NCBI GenBank assembly: GCA_963829965.1
Contig: CAWHLK010000027.1
Location: 124,001 to 188,000, forward strand
Length of the DNA: 64,000 nt
Source: DASXZH01 sp963829965
GTDB lineage: Bacteria; Armatimonadota; Fimbriimonadia; Fimbriimonadales; Fimbriimonadaceae
Reading direction: 5' to 3'
Shown: positions 46,450 to 57,045 of the stretch, in pieces
How positions within the stretch are numbered: the stretch's first letter is position 1
How the letters are laid out: the number at the start of each line of letters is the position of its first letter
The notes under the pieces: model-generated
Database searches by the model: none
What the model was told of the DNA's origin: nothing
What the model saw: the letters and a program-made list of their open reading frames with translations, nothing else
Made by a program: the position numbers and the translations under genes

Positions 46450-46839
46450 GAACTCGTTGGTCGCGGGAAAGGAGTCGAACTCGGCATTCATTTGCCAACC
46501 ATTCCACCGAATTGCGCCGCAAATGGCCATCTGTATCACATCCTGTTGCCAAAGGAGCGTGATCGGCAGAAGACGATTGAGGAACTGGAAGCCGTCGGGG
46601 TCAACACCGTCTTCCACTACGTGCCCCTCCATTCCTCGCCGGGCGGTCAACAGTTTGGCCGGCCGGGAGGGAGTCTGAAGGTAACTGACGATGTTTCCGG
46701 AAGGCTCCTGCGGCTGCCGCTGTGGTTTGGAATAAAGGAAGATCAGCAAGTTCGCGTGGTTCAGGCTTTGCGAAGGGTGCTTAATGAGAAACCTGGAACT
46801 GGAATATCAGTTTCCAAGGTTGCTTCTCTAGCCCATTAG
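46450..46839 (+). pseudogene. 3' remnant of a DegT/WecE-type sugar aminotransferase
   Basis: The last ~130 codons of a PLP-dependent nucleotide-sugar aminotransferase. NCAANGHLYHILLP, EELEAVGVNTVFHYVPLHSS and GRLLRLPLWFGI are the C-terminal blocks of dTDP-4-amino-4,6-dideoxygalactose transaminase (WecE) relatives of ~375 residues. The PLP-lysine region and everything N-terminal are absent; the space upstream belongs to an unrelated gene. It marks the right edge of the glycan island. Confidence 0.7.
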
Positions 46840-47042
46840 TGTCGGGTGACTTGGGGCGTGGGTTTCGTCTGAGATCGGAATCGTCACCAACATGCTCTTC
46901 TTAACCCGTTTGATCGGCTTTTCCGCGAGGTCGAGTTCGGGTGGATTAATGAAGTCATCCGCCGAGACCTTGCTATAGACTTCTAATCGCATGATCCCGT
47001 CTGGCAGGGAGTTGCTTGTGATGACTCACTTTTTCCACAGCG

Positions 47043-47582
47043 CTAACATTTGTCTCTAGCGTGCTCGATGGCGGTCCCAAACGCAGTCAAAGCAGAGGAG
47101 ATCTGGCCAGCCAAGTCGCGCTCTGCGGCTATTTCGGATGCATCCAGCCCTTTGGCTAGAAGATTCACTGAAATGCAGGCATCGCCAACGATGTTGGCAG
47201 ACATTGTAGTAAGCACAAGTTGAAGCGCCTCTTGCGCAACCGAGGCCCTGGGTGACGCGTTGAAGATGGCAACCGGCTTGCCGGGGAAAGTTGTGCTTCC
47301 CACCAACCAATCCAGGGCGTTCTTGAAGGAGCCGGGGATGCCTCTTGCATACTCGGGACAGGATATCAGAAGCCCATCGGCTCCGTCGACAATCTCGTAC
47401 AGCTCGACCACTTCCGCGGGAAGGGACGGTTCTAGATCAGGGTTGAAATGCGGCAGCCGGCCAAGGCCGGAGTATCGCTCAATTGCCATGTCATCCGGTG
47501 CAAGGAGCGCGGCCGCTTCGAGGAGCGAGGTGTTGGAGGAGGCGGAACGAAGGCTTCCCGAAACAGAAACGATGCGCAGCAT
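47043..47582 (-). CDS. NADPH-dependent FMN reductase (flavodoxin-like)
   Basis: A 179-residue flavoprotein. Start at ATG 47582 (MLRIVSVSGSLRSASSNTSLL) with the phosphate-binding SGSLRSASSN loop, then LLISCPEYARGIPGSFKNALDW and FPGKPVAIFNASPRAS, the standard NAD(P)H:FMN/quinone reductase pattern. It reduces flavins, quinones or azo/chromate substrates. Before it lie about 200 bp with no gene. Confidence 0.88.
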   Translation of the reverse strand: MLRIVSVSGSLRSASSNTSLLEAAALLAPDDMAIERYSGLGRLPHFNPDLEPSLPAEVVELYEIVDGADGLLISCPEYARGIPGSFKNALDWLVGSTTFPGKPVAIFNASPRASVAQEALQLVLTTMSANIVGDACISVNLLAKGLDASEIAAERDLAGQISSALTAFGTAIEHARDKC

Positions 47583-47831
47583 ATAGTTAATTTTAGCCAC
47601 GGTGATTCTTGCTCGGAGGCAGACGGGCGATGCCCTCGGATTGCACCTCGATAGTTTCCCTGATTTTTAGTCCTAGGAAGTGACCACAGAAGCCAGACGC
47701 CCTCTCAGCGTAACATTCGAATGGTAAGAGCGGCCCCACGACGTTGTTGCGGGTTGCTTACAAATCGGTCGGCGTCGCCGGCGGCTGCATCTGGCCAATA
47801 AACGCTTGAATTATATGCGAGCGAGGAGTCA

Positions 47832-49127
47832 ATGATGACAGCAAATCCGTTCAAGATTTCCCAAGCCCAATTCGATGAGGCAGCCAATCTTTTGGATCTC
47901 GGCGAAGATTTACGCCAACTTCTGAGGGAGCCCATGGCTGAGCATCGGATGCGCTTCCCCGTCCACATGGATGACGGTTCTGTGAAAGTGTTCACGGGCT
48001 TCCGTGTCCAGTACAACGATTCGCGCGGTCCCTGTAAAGGCGGCGTGCGCTTCCACCCCGAGGAGACGATCGACACTGTCCGCGCGCTAGCCGCATGGAT
48101 GACCTGGAAGACAGCCCTCGTCGACATTCCGCTTGGCGGCGGAAAGGGCGGCGTGATCTGCAACCCCAAGAAGCTTTCAAAACCCGAGTTGGAAAGAGTC
48201 TCTCGTGGCTATATCCGAAAGATCGGCCACTTGATTGGCCCGGACATTGACGTTCCCGCCCCGGACGTTTACACCACGCCCGAGATCATGGGCTGGATGA
48301 TGGATGAATATGAAACGATGGCCGGCCATCATGCGGCTGGAGTCATCACCGGAAAACCACTCTTCCTGGGCGGCTCCGCCGGTCGCGACGATGCCACCGC
48401 ACGAGGCGGGATTTTCACGATCCGCGAAGCTTTGCGCGTCATGGAGGTCCCACCAACGCGGATCACCGCTGCCATTCAGGGCTACGGAAACGCGGGCATG
48501 CACGCCCATCGCCTGTTGGAAGAGTTCTTCGACGCGAAGGTCGTCGCGGTCAGTGATTCCCGTGGAGGAATCTACCGAAAGGCCGGGCTCGAATACGAGG
48601 GTGTTCGCCGGCACAAGGAGCTTACTGGCAGCGTAATTGGTTACCCAGGCTCGGAGCCGCTTACGAACGGCGCCCTGCTTGAGCTCCCGGTCGATGTGTT
48701 ACTGCCGAGCGCGATCGAAAACGTTATCACGGCAAAGAACGCGGCCTTGATCCGGGCAAACATCATCGCCGAACTGGCGAACGGGCCCACGACCCCTGAA
48801 GCCGACGTCATCCTCAACGAGAAGGGCGTCATGGTGATCCCTGACTTTCTGTGCAACGCAGGTGGCGTAACGGTCAGTTACTTTGAGCAAATCCAAAATG
48901 CCAACTTCGAGCGCTGGAAGGTCGAAAAGGTTCACGAGCGCCTCGATGAGACCATGACCGCCGCATTCCAAGCGGTGTTCGAGACCAAGCATGAGATGAA
49001 GATCCACTCACGCCTGGCAGCCTACGTGGTTGCGGTGCGCCGTGTGGCGGAAGCCTGCTGCGCCAGGGGCTGGGCAGTGCCCGCCACTCGCGAGAAACCA
49101 GACCTTCGGCTGCCGGTCGTCGTTTAG
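47832..49127 (+). CDS. gdhA: Glutamate dehydrogenase (Glu/Leu/Phe/Val family)
   Basis: A 431-residue enzyme interconverting glutamate and 2-oxoglutarate plus ammonia. The substrate domain has GPCKGGVRFHP (Lys binding the 2-oxo acid), IPLGGGKGGV with the catalytic-region Lys, and DIDVPAPDVYT (catalytic Asp). The Rossmann domain starts at AIQGYGNAGMHAHRLL (about 220). IPDFLCNAGGVTVSYFE is the conserved C-terminal block. The start may be either of the adjacent ATGs (47832 or 47835). The gene is intact and followed by a hairpin. Confidence 0.92.
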   Translation: MMTANPFKISQAQFDEAANLLDLGEDLRQLLREPMAEHRMRFPVHMDDGSVKVFTGFRVQYNDSRGPCKGGVRFHPEETIDTVRALAAWMTWKTALVDIPLGGGKGGVICNPKKLSKPELERVSRGYIRKIGHLIGPDIDVPAPDVYTTPEIMGWMMDEYETMAGHHAAGVITGKPLFLGGSAGRDDATARGGIFTIREALRVMEVPPTRITAAIQGYGNAGMHAHRLLEEFFDAKVVAVSDSRGGIYRKAGLEYEGVRRHKELTGSVIGYPGSEPLTNGALLELPVDVLLPSAIENVITAKNAALIRANIIAELANGPTTPEADVILNEKGVMVIPDFLCNAGGVTVSYFEQIQNANFERWKVEKVHERLDETMTAAFQAVFETKHEMKIHSRLAAYVVAVRRVAEACCARGWAVPATREKPDLRLPVVV

Positions 49128-49136
49128 GTCATTTGT

Positions 49137-49162
49137 TCGCGGGGCCGTAAGGCCCCGCGAAC
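49137..49162 (+). terminator. Hairpin after glutamate dehydrogenase gene
   Basis: Perfect 11-bp inverted repeat (49137-49147 with 49152-49162) closed by a GTAA tetraloop, 10 bp after the gdhA stop. There is no T-tract behind it, so it may stabilise the mRNA 3' end rather than terminate alone. Confidence 0.6.
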
Positions 49163-49360
49163 CCCAAGGGCCGCCCCGCATCATTCCGGAAGAAAACCAC
49201 CGATGAGATACAAATCCTTCTTCCAATTCGTGCCCTTTTTATTGAAAGCTAAGCTCCGGCCTACAGAAACCCGCGGAATCCCGACACAAGCAAATTGGGC
49301 TCATCACTGAGGCACGGGCGCCGAGGCCCCCCATTTAGAGGCATTCACCCTTAGGACTTA

Positions 49361-51679
49361 CTATGAGTCTTGCAATTGAATGTTGTAATCGCCGGCTTCA
49401 TAGTGCTTGCCCCCGCACACGGCTTGGGTCCCGGATGGAACTTCTACCTTCAGGTTTAGGCCGCCTCGATCTCTATGCCATTCCAGCACTATTTGGCCGT
49501 GGGGGGTGGGGATGGTTCCTTTTGCCCACTGCAAATCGCAGGGATGGGGCGAGACTGCGAATGTTTTGAAGCCTGGCTCCAGGGGAGTCACTCCAAGAAT
49601 CACGCCGGACATTTGGAAAAGCGGAGTCGCGTTCCAAGCATGGCTCCGGTCGCCTGTACCCCACATTTCGTAAAAGGACTGGGAATCCGGAAGTATCTTC
49701 CAGCGAGCCAGTTGAGCCGGCGCGAAATCTTCGAAGAGTCCGGCACGAGTAAGCGCCTGGAAAACGAAGTGCATGAAATAGGGCTGACAGTTCAAATCTT
49801 CTCGGGACAAGACCTTTCGCATGATTGCCTTCGATCTTTCGGGATCGGTTAGGCCGCAGTCCACCGCGAGTGAATTGACTTGGGTCGAGAAGGTTTCGAT
49901 GTTCTGATCAGCCGGCATCCATTGGTTGGGCGCGATGGCGGATTGGTTGGGTTTTCCGTCTCGATAGAGACTTTGCTCGGAGTTCCAGAGCTCTCGGTCA
50001 AAGGCTTCTTTTATATGAGCCATTAGGTTGTTGTCGTGGGCGATCCGCGCCTGGTCTCCCTGGAGTTCGGCAATGCGCTTGTCGTTCCCGAGCGCCTGGT
50101 AATAGAGGGCTGTCATGTATCCTTGGCCGATGACGGCGGGCGGGTGGTGGCAGTTGAACCCTGCGATAGTCACCCAGTCCATGAACATGTAGTTGGGCGC
50201 GTTGGAGATCAGGCCGTTCTGACCGATGTAGGTTTCGAACTGATCCAACAGCTTGTGAGCGGGCTCGGCAAGTTCCACGGGCAGCGAAGCGTCCCCCGTG
50301 TAATCGCAATATTGCATCAGGTTTTGCAGCCACAGCAGTGAGTACGAGGTATGAAAACTCTGGAATTTGCGCTGTTCCAGCGTTCGGGCGATCTTCCGCA
50401 AATCTTGACGGGCAAGGGCACCCTCGCCAAAAGCGTAGTAGTTGTTCAGGTCCTCGATCAGGTAATCGCCCGCGTCGCTGATTGGCTCCTGATGATGCGG
50501 CGAGTCCAGATGGTGGGTTTGCATGCAAATCTGGGTTACCCAACGGCTTACTTTCCACACCCGGTTCAGGTCGTCTTTGTCGCATTGAAAGTTGCCTATG
50601 TAGCGAACGGGATAGGAACAGAAAATTGCTCTTACGGATTCGACCGTGATGGGAGACTGCATGCCTTTTGCTTCAAAGTTGATGGTTGAGAAGCTGTCGA
50701 AGTAGGGCAATTCCACCACTTGGAGCCCTTCTCTAAGAAGAATCTCGGCCCGGCGGTTATAGCCGGGAGCATCGGCTTCATTGGGCATGATCAATAGCCT
50801 TGCTCCTTTGTGCCCTAGAACGGAAACTGCGATCCGGGCGCTCATGACGCGAGGGTATCGCAGGGCATAGCCTCCGTCTTTGGAAAACACTGCGCCACCT
50901 GACTCGCCGAAAGGACGCACGCCATCGGTCCATCTGGTTGCGCCGGATGCCGGCACGATCGCTTCTAAGGGCGGGGCAAGTTCACTGATCAAATTTTGGC
51001 TTCGTTCGCCCTCGCAAAGCATGGCCGGCGACCAATCCGTGTCTTTGAAATCCGAATTTTGCCATCCCACCGGTTCCAACTCGGCATCCACGCGGTAGCC
51101 GTTGTCTCCGTTATGGTGCGCGAGGTCATCGGCGACTTTGCACTTCCAGTCGGCGTCTGTCGCGACGTCATCATCGCTTTTTAAGTGCAAATCCACCTTG
51201 AGACCTGGGTGGCCAGTGCTGCCTTCGCTGCTCACGAGAGGCTCCGGAAAAACCTCCGCGGCAATCACGTTGTGGCCGGCTTTGAGAAATGGAGCAACCG
51301 AGCGGACATCGTCGAACCACGGACCGGGCGCGCCACTGTCGTAGTCTCGTCCGGCGTCGGCAGGACCGCGGGAGACGAGCCGCCCGTTGATCCATAGCCG
51401 GTAACTGGCCTCCGCCGACGCATAAAGGGTCGCTGTTTTAGGTGCGGTGAGGAGATCAAAGGATTTTCTGAAGCGCGTTGGCAGCGGCTTTTCTCCCCCA
51501 TCGTTTCTCCAAATCCATTGTCCGATCGGTTGGTAGCCATCGGGCTTCGGGACGATGTTGGTTCCGGGGGCAGCTTGAACCCCCTCGGAGGTGACGGAAG
51601 GCAACTTGCCGCTCAAGCAAATCGGCCCCACTGTGTCAAATCCTTGAATGGAAAAGGACGCGGCGAGAAGGGAGAGCAT
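49361..51679 (-). CDS. GH78-like alpha-L-rhamnosidase, secreted
   Basis: A 772-residue protein with a hydrophobic start (MLSLLAASFSIQGF). Beta-sandwich domains come first (ASYRLWINGRLVSRGPAD, typical of GH78 domain N). The (alpha/alpha)6 barrel follows, with THHLDSPHHQEPISDAGDYL (about 395; the acidic cluster of GH78), then WGTGDRSHAWNATPLFQMSG and GVTPLEPGFKTFAVSPHPCD, the C-terminal hallmark of the family. It would remove terminal rhamnose from plant or microbial glycans. It is transcribed divergently from the GH95 gene at 51829. Confidence 0.85.
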   Translation of the reverse strand: MLSLLAASFSIQGFDTVGPICLSGKLPSVTSEGVQAAPGTNIVPKPDGYQPIGQWIWRNDGGEKPLPTRFRKSFDLLTAPKTATLYASAEASYRLWINGRLVSRGPADAGRDYDSGAPGPWFDDVRSVAPFLKAGHNVIAAEVFPEPLVSSEGSTGHPGLKVDLHLKSDDDVATDADWKCKVADDLAHHNGDNGYRVDAELEPVGWQNSDFKDTDWSPAMLCEGERSQNLISELAPPLEAIVPASGATRWTDGVRPFGESGGAVFSKDGGYALRYPRVMSARIAVSVLGHKGARLLIMPNEADAPGYNRRAEILLREGLQVVELPYFDSFSTINFEAKGMQSPITVESVRAIFCSYPVRYIGNFQCDKDDLNRVWKVSRWVTQICMQTHHLDSPHHQEPISDAGDYLIEDLNNYYAFGEGALARQDLRKIARTLEQRKFQSFHTSYSLLWLQNLMQYCDYTGDASLPVELAEPAHKLLDQFETYIGQNGLISNAPNYMFMDWVTIAGFNCHHPPAVIGQGYMTALYYQALGNDKRIAELQGDQARIAHDNNLMAHIKEAFDRELWNSEQSLYRDGKPNQSAIAPNQWMPADQNIETFSTQVNSLAVDCGLTDPERSKAIMRKVLSREDLNCQPYFMHFVFQALTRAGLFEDFAPAQLARWKILPDSQSFYEMWGTGDRSHAWNATPLFQMSGVILGVTPLEPGFKTFAVSPHPCDLQWAKGTIPTPHGQIVLEWHRDRGGLNLKVEVPSGTQAVCGGKHYEAGDYNIQLQDS

Positions 51680-51828
51680 TAGCGCGATTATATCGGCTTA
51701 AGGACTTCGCTAGACTGGCCATCGGCGGAACTCTGCGCATTACACCCTTGGCATGGGATAGACAAGTTATTTATCGCCTATGCCCGTCACCCATCTCTCG
51801 TCACCGTATGAGACAATAGGGGACAATC

Positions 51829-54134
51829 ATGAACCCCTTGTTCCTAGTCCTGGGCTCGCTCACCCCGTTGCTTGGGCGCATAGTTTCCCCGCGGATCGAC
51901 CCTTCCACAAACGTCTGGTTCGACCATGAAGCGAGTTCCTTCGCGGAATCTTCCCCGCTCGGAAACGGGAGACTTGGCGCGATGGTGTTTGGGGGCGTCA
52001 GCAAGGAACGCGTGGTGCTGAACGAATCGACGGTTTGGTCCGGCTCGCCCCAGGGTGCCGACGACCCCAACGCTTACAAAGTGCTGCCGGAGATTCGGCG
52101 CCTATTGCTCGAGGGGAAGAATCGGGAAGCTCAGGAACTTCTTCAGAAGAACTTTATCTGCAAGGGACGCGGCTCAGGCGAGGGACAAGGCAAGAGCGTT
52201 CCGTACGGCTGCTACCAGGTCCTATGCAACCTGGAGTTAGAGTTACCGGAGGGCGCTGCGACGGGCTACCGGCGAAATCTCGATCTGGACCGGGCGGTTG
52301 CAACCGTGGATTACACACAAAACGGGGTCGCGTTTCACCGTGAGGCTTTGGCGTCGGCGCCTGCTCAGGTCTTTGCCTACCGCTTTACGGCGGATAAGCC
52401 GGGTGCAGTCACGTTCAAAGCCAACTTGACCCGCCCCGAGTTGGCGAACACGCGCGTAGAAAACGGCGAACTCATCTTGGAAGGCCAGCTTGAAAGCGGC
52501 AACCCGGCCTACCCCGGCGTGCGGTTTATGGGGCGGCTTGCGGTGACTCATAAAGGGGGTGTCGTTAAGGTCGATGCGGACGGCATCCAGGTTCAAGGCG
52601 CCGATGAGGCCACTCTCTTGTTCTCCGGTGGAACAGACATGTTCGACAAGAACTATACGGCAGCTGCCAAAGGCCAATTGCAGAGAGCTGAAAATGCCAG
52701 TTTTGGGGAAATCGAGACAGAGCATGTTCGTGATTATCAGAAGTTCTTTCATCGTGTGAAGCTGAGTCTGCCAGAAGGGGCAAGCGCTTCCCTGCCAACA
52801 GTGGACCGGCTCAAGGCCTCGCAAGGGCCGGAGGAAGATCCTTCACTCGCCGCGCTCTACTTCAACTTCGGGCGCTACCTGCTTATCGAGAGCTCTCGTC
52901 CGAACAGCCCTCTGCCAGCCAACTTGCAAGGAATCTGGGCGGAAGAAGTTCAGACCCCTTGGAACGGCGATTTTCATCTGGACATCAATGTTCAAATGAA
53001 CTACTGGCCGGCCGAGGTCTGCAACCTTGCAGACTGCCAACGCCCCCTCCTTAACTTCATTCCCAAACTGGTGAAGAACGGAGAGAAGACAGCCAAGGCC
53101 TACTACGGCGCGCGAGGGTGGGTCAGCCATGTGATCACCAACCCGTGGTTGTTCACATCACCCGGGGAGGGCGCGGGATGGGGATCCACCTGCAGCGGCT
53201 CCGCCTGGCTATGCGAACACCTCTGGGACCACTACGCGTTCACGTTGGACCGCAAATACCTTGAATCTGTTTATCCGGTCATGCGGGGCTCCGCAGAGTT
53301 TTATCTGGGCATGCTGATTGAGGAGCCTTCCCACGGGTGGCTCGTTACCGCGCCTTCCAATTCCCGGAGAACGCTTTCCTGGATGCCAAAGGCAATACCG
53401 TGAGCACATGCATGGGGCCGACGATCGACAATCAGATTGTCCGGGAGCTGTTCGGAAATGTGATCGATGCCTCGGAGAAGCTGGGCCTTGATGCCGAACT
53501 GCGAGAGAAGTTGAAAGCGGCAAAAGCCAAGCTCGCTCCCACCAGGATTGGGAAGTATGGCCAGGTCATGGAATGGTTGGAGGATTACACCGAAACGGAC
53601 GTCCACCACCGGCATACTTCTCCTCTCTATGGCCTGTATCCGGCCGATCAAATCACACCCGATTTGACGCCGGAATTGGCCCACGCCGCCGCCGTGACGC
53701 TGGACAGGCGCGGCGACATGGGCACCGGCTGGTCCCTTGCTTGGAAGGTTTGTTTTTGGGCCCGGCTTTGGGACGGCGACCACGCCTGGACGCTCCTAAA
53801 GCGGCTCTTCAAGCCAACCGGGGTGACCGGGTTTGATATGGAGAACGGCGGGGGGACCTACCCGAATCTGTTCGACGCCCACCCTCCTTTTCAAATCGAC
53901 GGCAACTTCGGGGCGACGGCGGGAATTGCGGAAATGCTGGTTCAAAGCAGACCGGGTTCGGTGCGGCTGTTGCCCGCTTTACCTAAGGCTTGGAGTTCGG
54001 GCGGCTACGTGAAAGGGCTGAAGGCCCGTGGGGGGATCTTGGTGGATGTTGCCTGGAAAGACGGCAAGGTGACGTCTTACAAAGTCACAGGCCCGGAGTC
54101 CAAGGACGTTAAGGTTTCCTTGGGGGGGCTTTGA
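51829..54134 (+). CDS. GH95-like alpha-L-fucosidase/galactosidase, secreted (one frameshift)
   Basis: About 768 residues. A short hydrophobic N-terminus precedes the GH95 start (PLGNGRLGAMVFGG, LNESTVWSG). The barrel shows LPANLQGIWAEE and DINVQMNYWPAEV, where the paired Asn of the family's catalytic site are expected. Near 53360 the frame changes inside TAPSNS-PENAF, just before the Glu taken as the general acid. It then continues with YTETDVHHRHTSPLYGLYP and FQIDGNFGATAGIAEMLVQS to 54134. Together with GH78 and GH39-like genes it suggests breakdown of a rhamnose- and fucose-decorated glycan. Confidence 0.85.
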
Positions 54135-54229
54135 TCCGGCTCTCCTCCAGAGATATTCAGGCGCGTTTGAAGGGGGTTTGCCTGGATTGATCCCCTGAGC
54201 ACGGCCTCATTAGCAGGAACCGGCCTCCT

Positions 54230-55760
54230 TCACCGTCTCCAACTGACCACGGTGACAGCAAACGGCTCTAACCTAATTTTGCCATCGGCCACTTTCACCT
54301 CGCGAGCCGGGTCATCACGCGTCAACTCATCAACCGTCAACGCGCCGGCTTTTTCCGCTTCCGGCAGGCTCAGCTTCGATCTCATGATCCCGTTTGTTTG
54401 CTATCAGCAGTTTCCGTCCGTGCCTTGTGAGGTACGCCTGCACTTCCAGATCTTCGGAGCCTTGGCCATCTAGGGTTGTTTCAACCAGGGAGTCTCCTGG
54501 GTGGAAGTTGTCTTTGATCAGCTTAAGCACCCAGAATCGTGTGTTGGGTTTGTTGCTGATCCAGTTCATCAAGCTTACGCCAGGAAACTGGCTTGGATAA
54601 CCGATGAGTTGCGATTCGCCGATAATGTCGATCTGCATGCGCGATAGCTCGACGAAGAGATAGGCGTAGAGCGAGCCTGCCGCATTCCAGTATGCGTCCG
54701 GAGGGGGAACCTTGTCTTGGGCTGAGTTGTCCGTTGGCAAAATCACTCCCAACTCATCCAGGTCGGTCTTGGTTGTAGGTGAGAGCCGTTTGCGGACTTC
54801 TTCGATGCTGCGCACCGTTCCCAGGAATCCATCTGCTTGCTCAAAAAAGGTGTGCTGCCAGTCGGAAACGGTTTCCGAGCCGGCGGGTGACGCATAAAAG
54901 TGGTAGGAGATGTAGTCCAGCGGAATCCCGGGCTTGTGATTGGCAGGATCAAGGAAGTACTTGCTAAAATCCAGATAGTCTTTCGCTGTGCCAAGTGCCA
55001 TTCCCATGAACTTTGTTTTGGGGCTCGCGCGGTGGATTCCTTCGACAATGGCATCGTATCGCTTGGTGTAGTCCTGCGGGGTCGTGGAGTGCTCCGAGTC
55101 CACTTCGTTCAGGACTTCCCAAACCGGGAATTTGTAGTGGTATCCGGATTCGTATTTCACTCCGTTCTCGTCGGTAAAGCCCCCGTCCACATACCAGCGC
55201 ACGAGACGCTCGTAGTAATCCGCCAACCGTCCGCAGGTTGGATCTCGAAGTTCCGTCCCTTGAGTGTAATTCCAGATCAGCTGATTGGGATCGTCCGGAT
55301 AGGCGACCGGCTTGTCGGTCTTAAATAGCCACGCTGGAATTGTGCTGAAGTTCATGACCGTTGGATGGCCTTTCGTTGCCGCCAAAAAATCTTGGGTCAT
55401 CGGGTCGATCAGGCTGAAATCCCACGAGGTTTTTTGCGGAGTAGGCGGTTCCAGTTCTGCTACCGCAAGCCGGGGATATGGCAGCCAGGGCACATACCGC
55501 ACATAGTCGGCTCCCAGTTCTTTCACCGCTTTATAGGCAGCGATGCTGAGGGGCTCGCCATGGCGCAGAGGAGGGTTCACCACCACCTGCAAGGTGGGCG
55601 TTGACCTTGAGACCACGGTGGTCTTATCCCAATGGATGGTCAGTTGTGGCCCTTGTTGGGCCAGCGACGAGACACAGGTCGCCATAAGCGCGAGTCCCGT
55701 AGCAAATGGCCGGGCGAATGAATTTTTTTCCCAGCGGCGCCGAAACAAATTTTTAGTCAA
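54230..55760 (-). CDS. GH39-like glycoside hydrolase, secreted (3' frameshift)
   Basis: About 510 residues with a signal peptide ending near SSLAQ. The (beta/alpha)8 barrel carries FPVWEVLNEVDSEH (Asn-Glu acid/base, about 225) and KTDLDELGVILP with the likely nucleophile Glu (about 345), as in GH39 xylosidase/iduronidase-like enzymes. Near 54385 the frame shifts. The alternative frame reads LPEAEKAGALTVDEL and LEPFAVTVVSWRR, a typical C-terminal beta-sandwich end, with its stop at 54230. Convergent with GH95; the ~95 bp between them hold no strong hairpin. Confidence 0.78.
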
Positions 55761-55936
55761 GTAGTCCCGTGCAGCAAGTGCACGCTCCTATCTACAGTTT
55801 GGATTAGGCGGACGTGACTTTGCACGATCACGCAAAGAGGATATCGGGATCTGCTAAACAGGCCAAAATGCACTCTTCTGGAGCATGGTTGAGATACGCA
55901 CCGAAGGGGGATCAGCTCGTCTGCGAGATCGGCATT

Positions 55937-56857
55937 TCAGTGCTGACCAAATAGAAATGTCAGAGGAATATCCAGCCTCGCATTCCAACTCTTTTCGCTA
56001 TGATCTAATCCCGGGAAGACCCTGCTCATAGCGTTGGAGGCATTCCAACCCTTAAGGGCGAGGATCCGGTCCGCCTCCTCTTGGAAGGGAGCGTAGCCTG
56101 CATCGAGGGTTTGGTCTCCATGATCGAAGTAGATTTTGTGGTTCTTGGGATCGGGAAGTTCGGCAGCCAAATAGGTGAGAATAGCTTGGGCAATACGCGG
56201 ATCCCGCCCCACTTCGAGGTCCGGCCTGCCCCCAGGCCAGTGGGTGGAGAGACAAGCTGCGCCTCCGAAGATGTTCGGGTACTCGCACATCGCATAGAAC
56301 GAGATCAGCCCGCCCATGCTCGACCCCGCGATGAATGTGTCACCGCGGCCCCGGCGTGTTTCGAAGTGGCTGTCGATGTATGGTTTTAGCTCCTGAACCA
56401 GGAACTTCAGGTAATCGTCACCTTGCGGGTCGGAACTTAAGCATTGGTCAACAAACTGCTTCCTGAAGTCGGGTGGCATCAAATCGAGCGCTTTCTGCGG
56501 AAAGTATTCGCCGAACCGGTTCTGGGTGTTGAATACGCCGACCACGATGAACGGACGGATCTTCTTGGAATCGATGAGGGGCTTGGCGACCTGATCGACG
56601 TTCCAAGCCTGGTGGTTCCAGGTGATCGCGCTATCGTAGAGCATCTGACCATCGTGCATGTAAAGCACGGGGTAGCTCCTGCCGTTTCCATAGCCGTCCG
56701 GAAGCCAGACGTCTACGGTTCGACTTGGCACAAAGCGCGATTTGAAATCTGCGATGCGGACGATTTTGCCGCTTTTGGACCGAGGCGTTGCCACTTGCTG
56801 ACCGGCAAGCGCCACGGCGACCAAAAGCATAAGAGAAAACGAGCCAACTCCAACCAT
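55937..56857 (-). CDS. Secreted esterase (Fes/esterase D-like)
   Basis: A 306-residue alpha/beta hydrolase with a signal peptide (MVGVGSFSLMLLVAVALAGQ). Motifs are VDVWLPDGYGNGRSYPVLYMHDGQ, the nucleophile elbow FIAGSSMGGLISFY (about 170), an acidic residue in IYFDHGDQTLD and a catalytic His in FPGLDHSEKSW. It probably removes acyl or feruloyl groups from glycans cut by the neighbouring glycosidases. Intact. It lies 176 bp upstream of the GH39-like gene on the same strand. Confidence 0.85.
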   Translation of the reverse strand: MVGVGSFSLMLLVAVALAGQQVATPRSKSGKIVRIADFKSRFVPSRTVDVWLPDGYGNGRSYPVLYMHDGQMLYDSAITWNHQAWNVDQVAKPLIDSKKIRPFIVVGVFNTQNRFGEYFPQKALDLMPPDFRKQFVDQCLSSDPQGDDYLKFLVQELKPYIDSHFETRRGRGDTFIAGSSMGGLISFYAMCEYPNIFGGAACLSTHWPGGRPDLEVGRDPRIAQAILTYLAAELPDPKNHKIYFDHGDQTLDAGYAPFQEEADRILALKGWNASNAMSRVFPGLDHSEKSWNARLDIPLTFLFGQH

Positions 56858-56967
56858 TTCGACAAGAGGTTACCAGTCGTTTTCATCGGGTAGCCTGCCG
56901 TTCCCTAACGCCGACGAGGTCCTTTCGCAATTCGCGAATAGCTCCAAAGATCTTCAGTAAATACGCC

Positions 56968-57045
56968 AAAATGTGATCTATAAGGCTCAAAAAGGCCCTT
57001 AGTAGCAAGGTTTACTCCTAAAAATCCCGAAAATGTGATTTAATG
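56968..57045 (+). promoter_or_regulatory. Candidate operator of the hipBA operon
   Basis: The 10-bp AAAATGTGAT occurs twice in direct orientation (56968-56977 and 57030-57039). The second copy is part of an inverted repeat GTGAT-TTAATG-ATCAC (57034-57049) that touches the hipB start. HipB-type antitoxins repress their own promoters, so autoregulation is expected. Confidence 0.4.
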
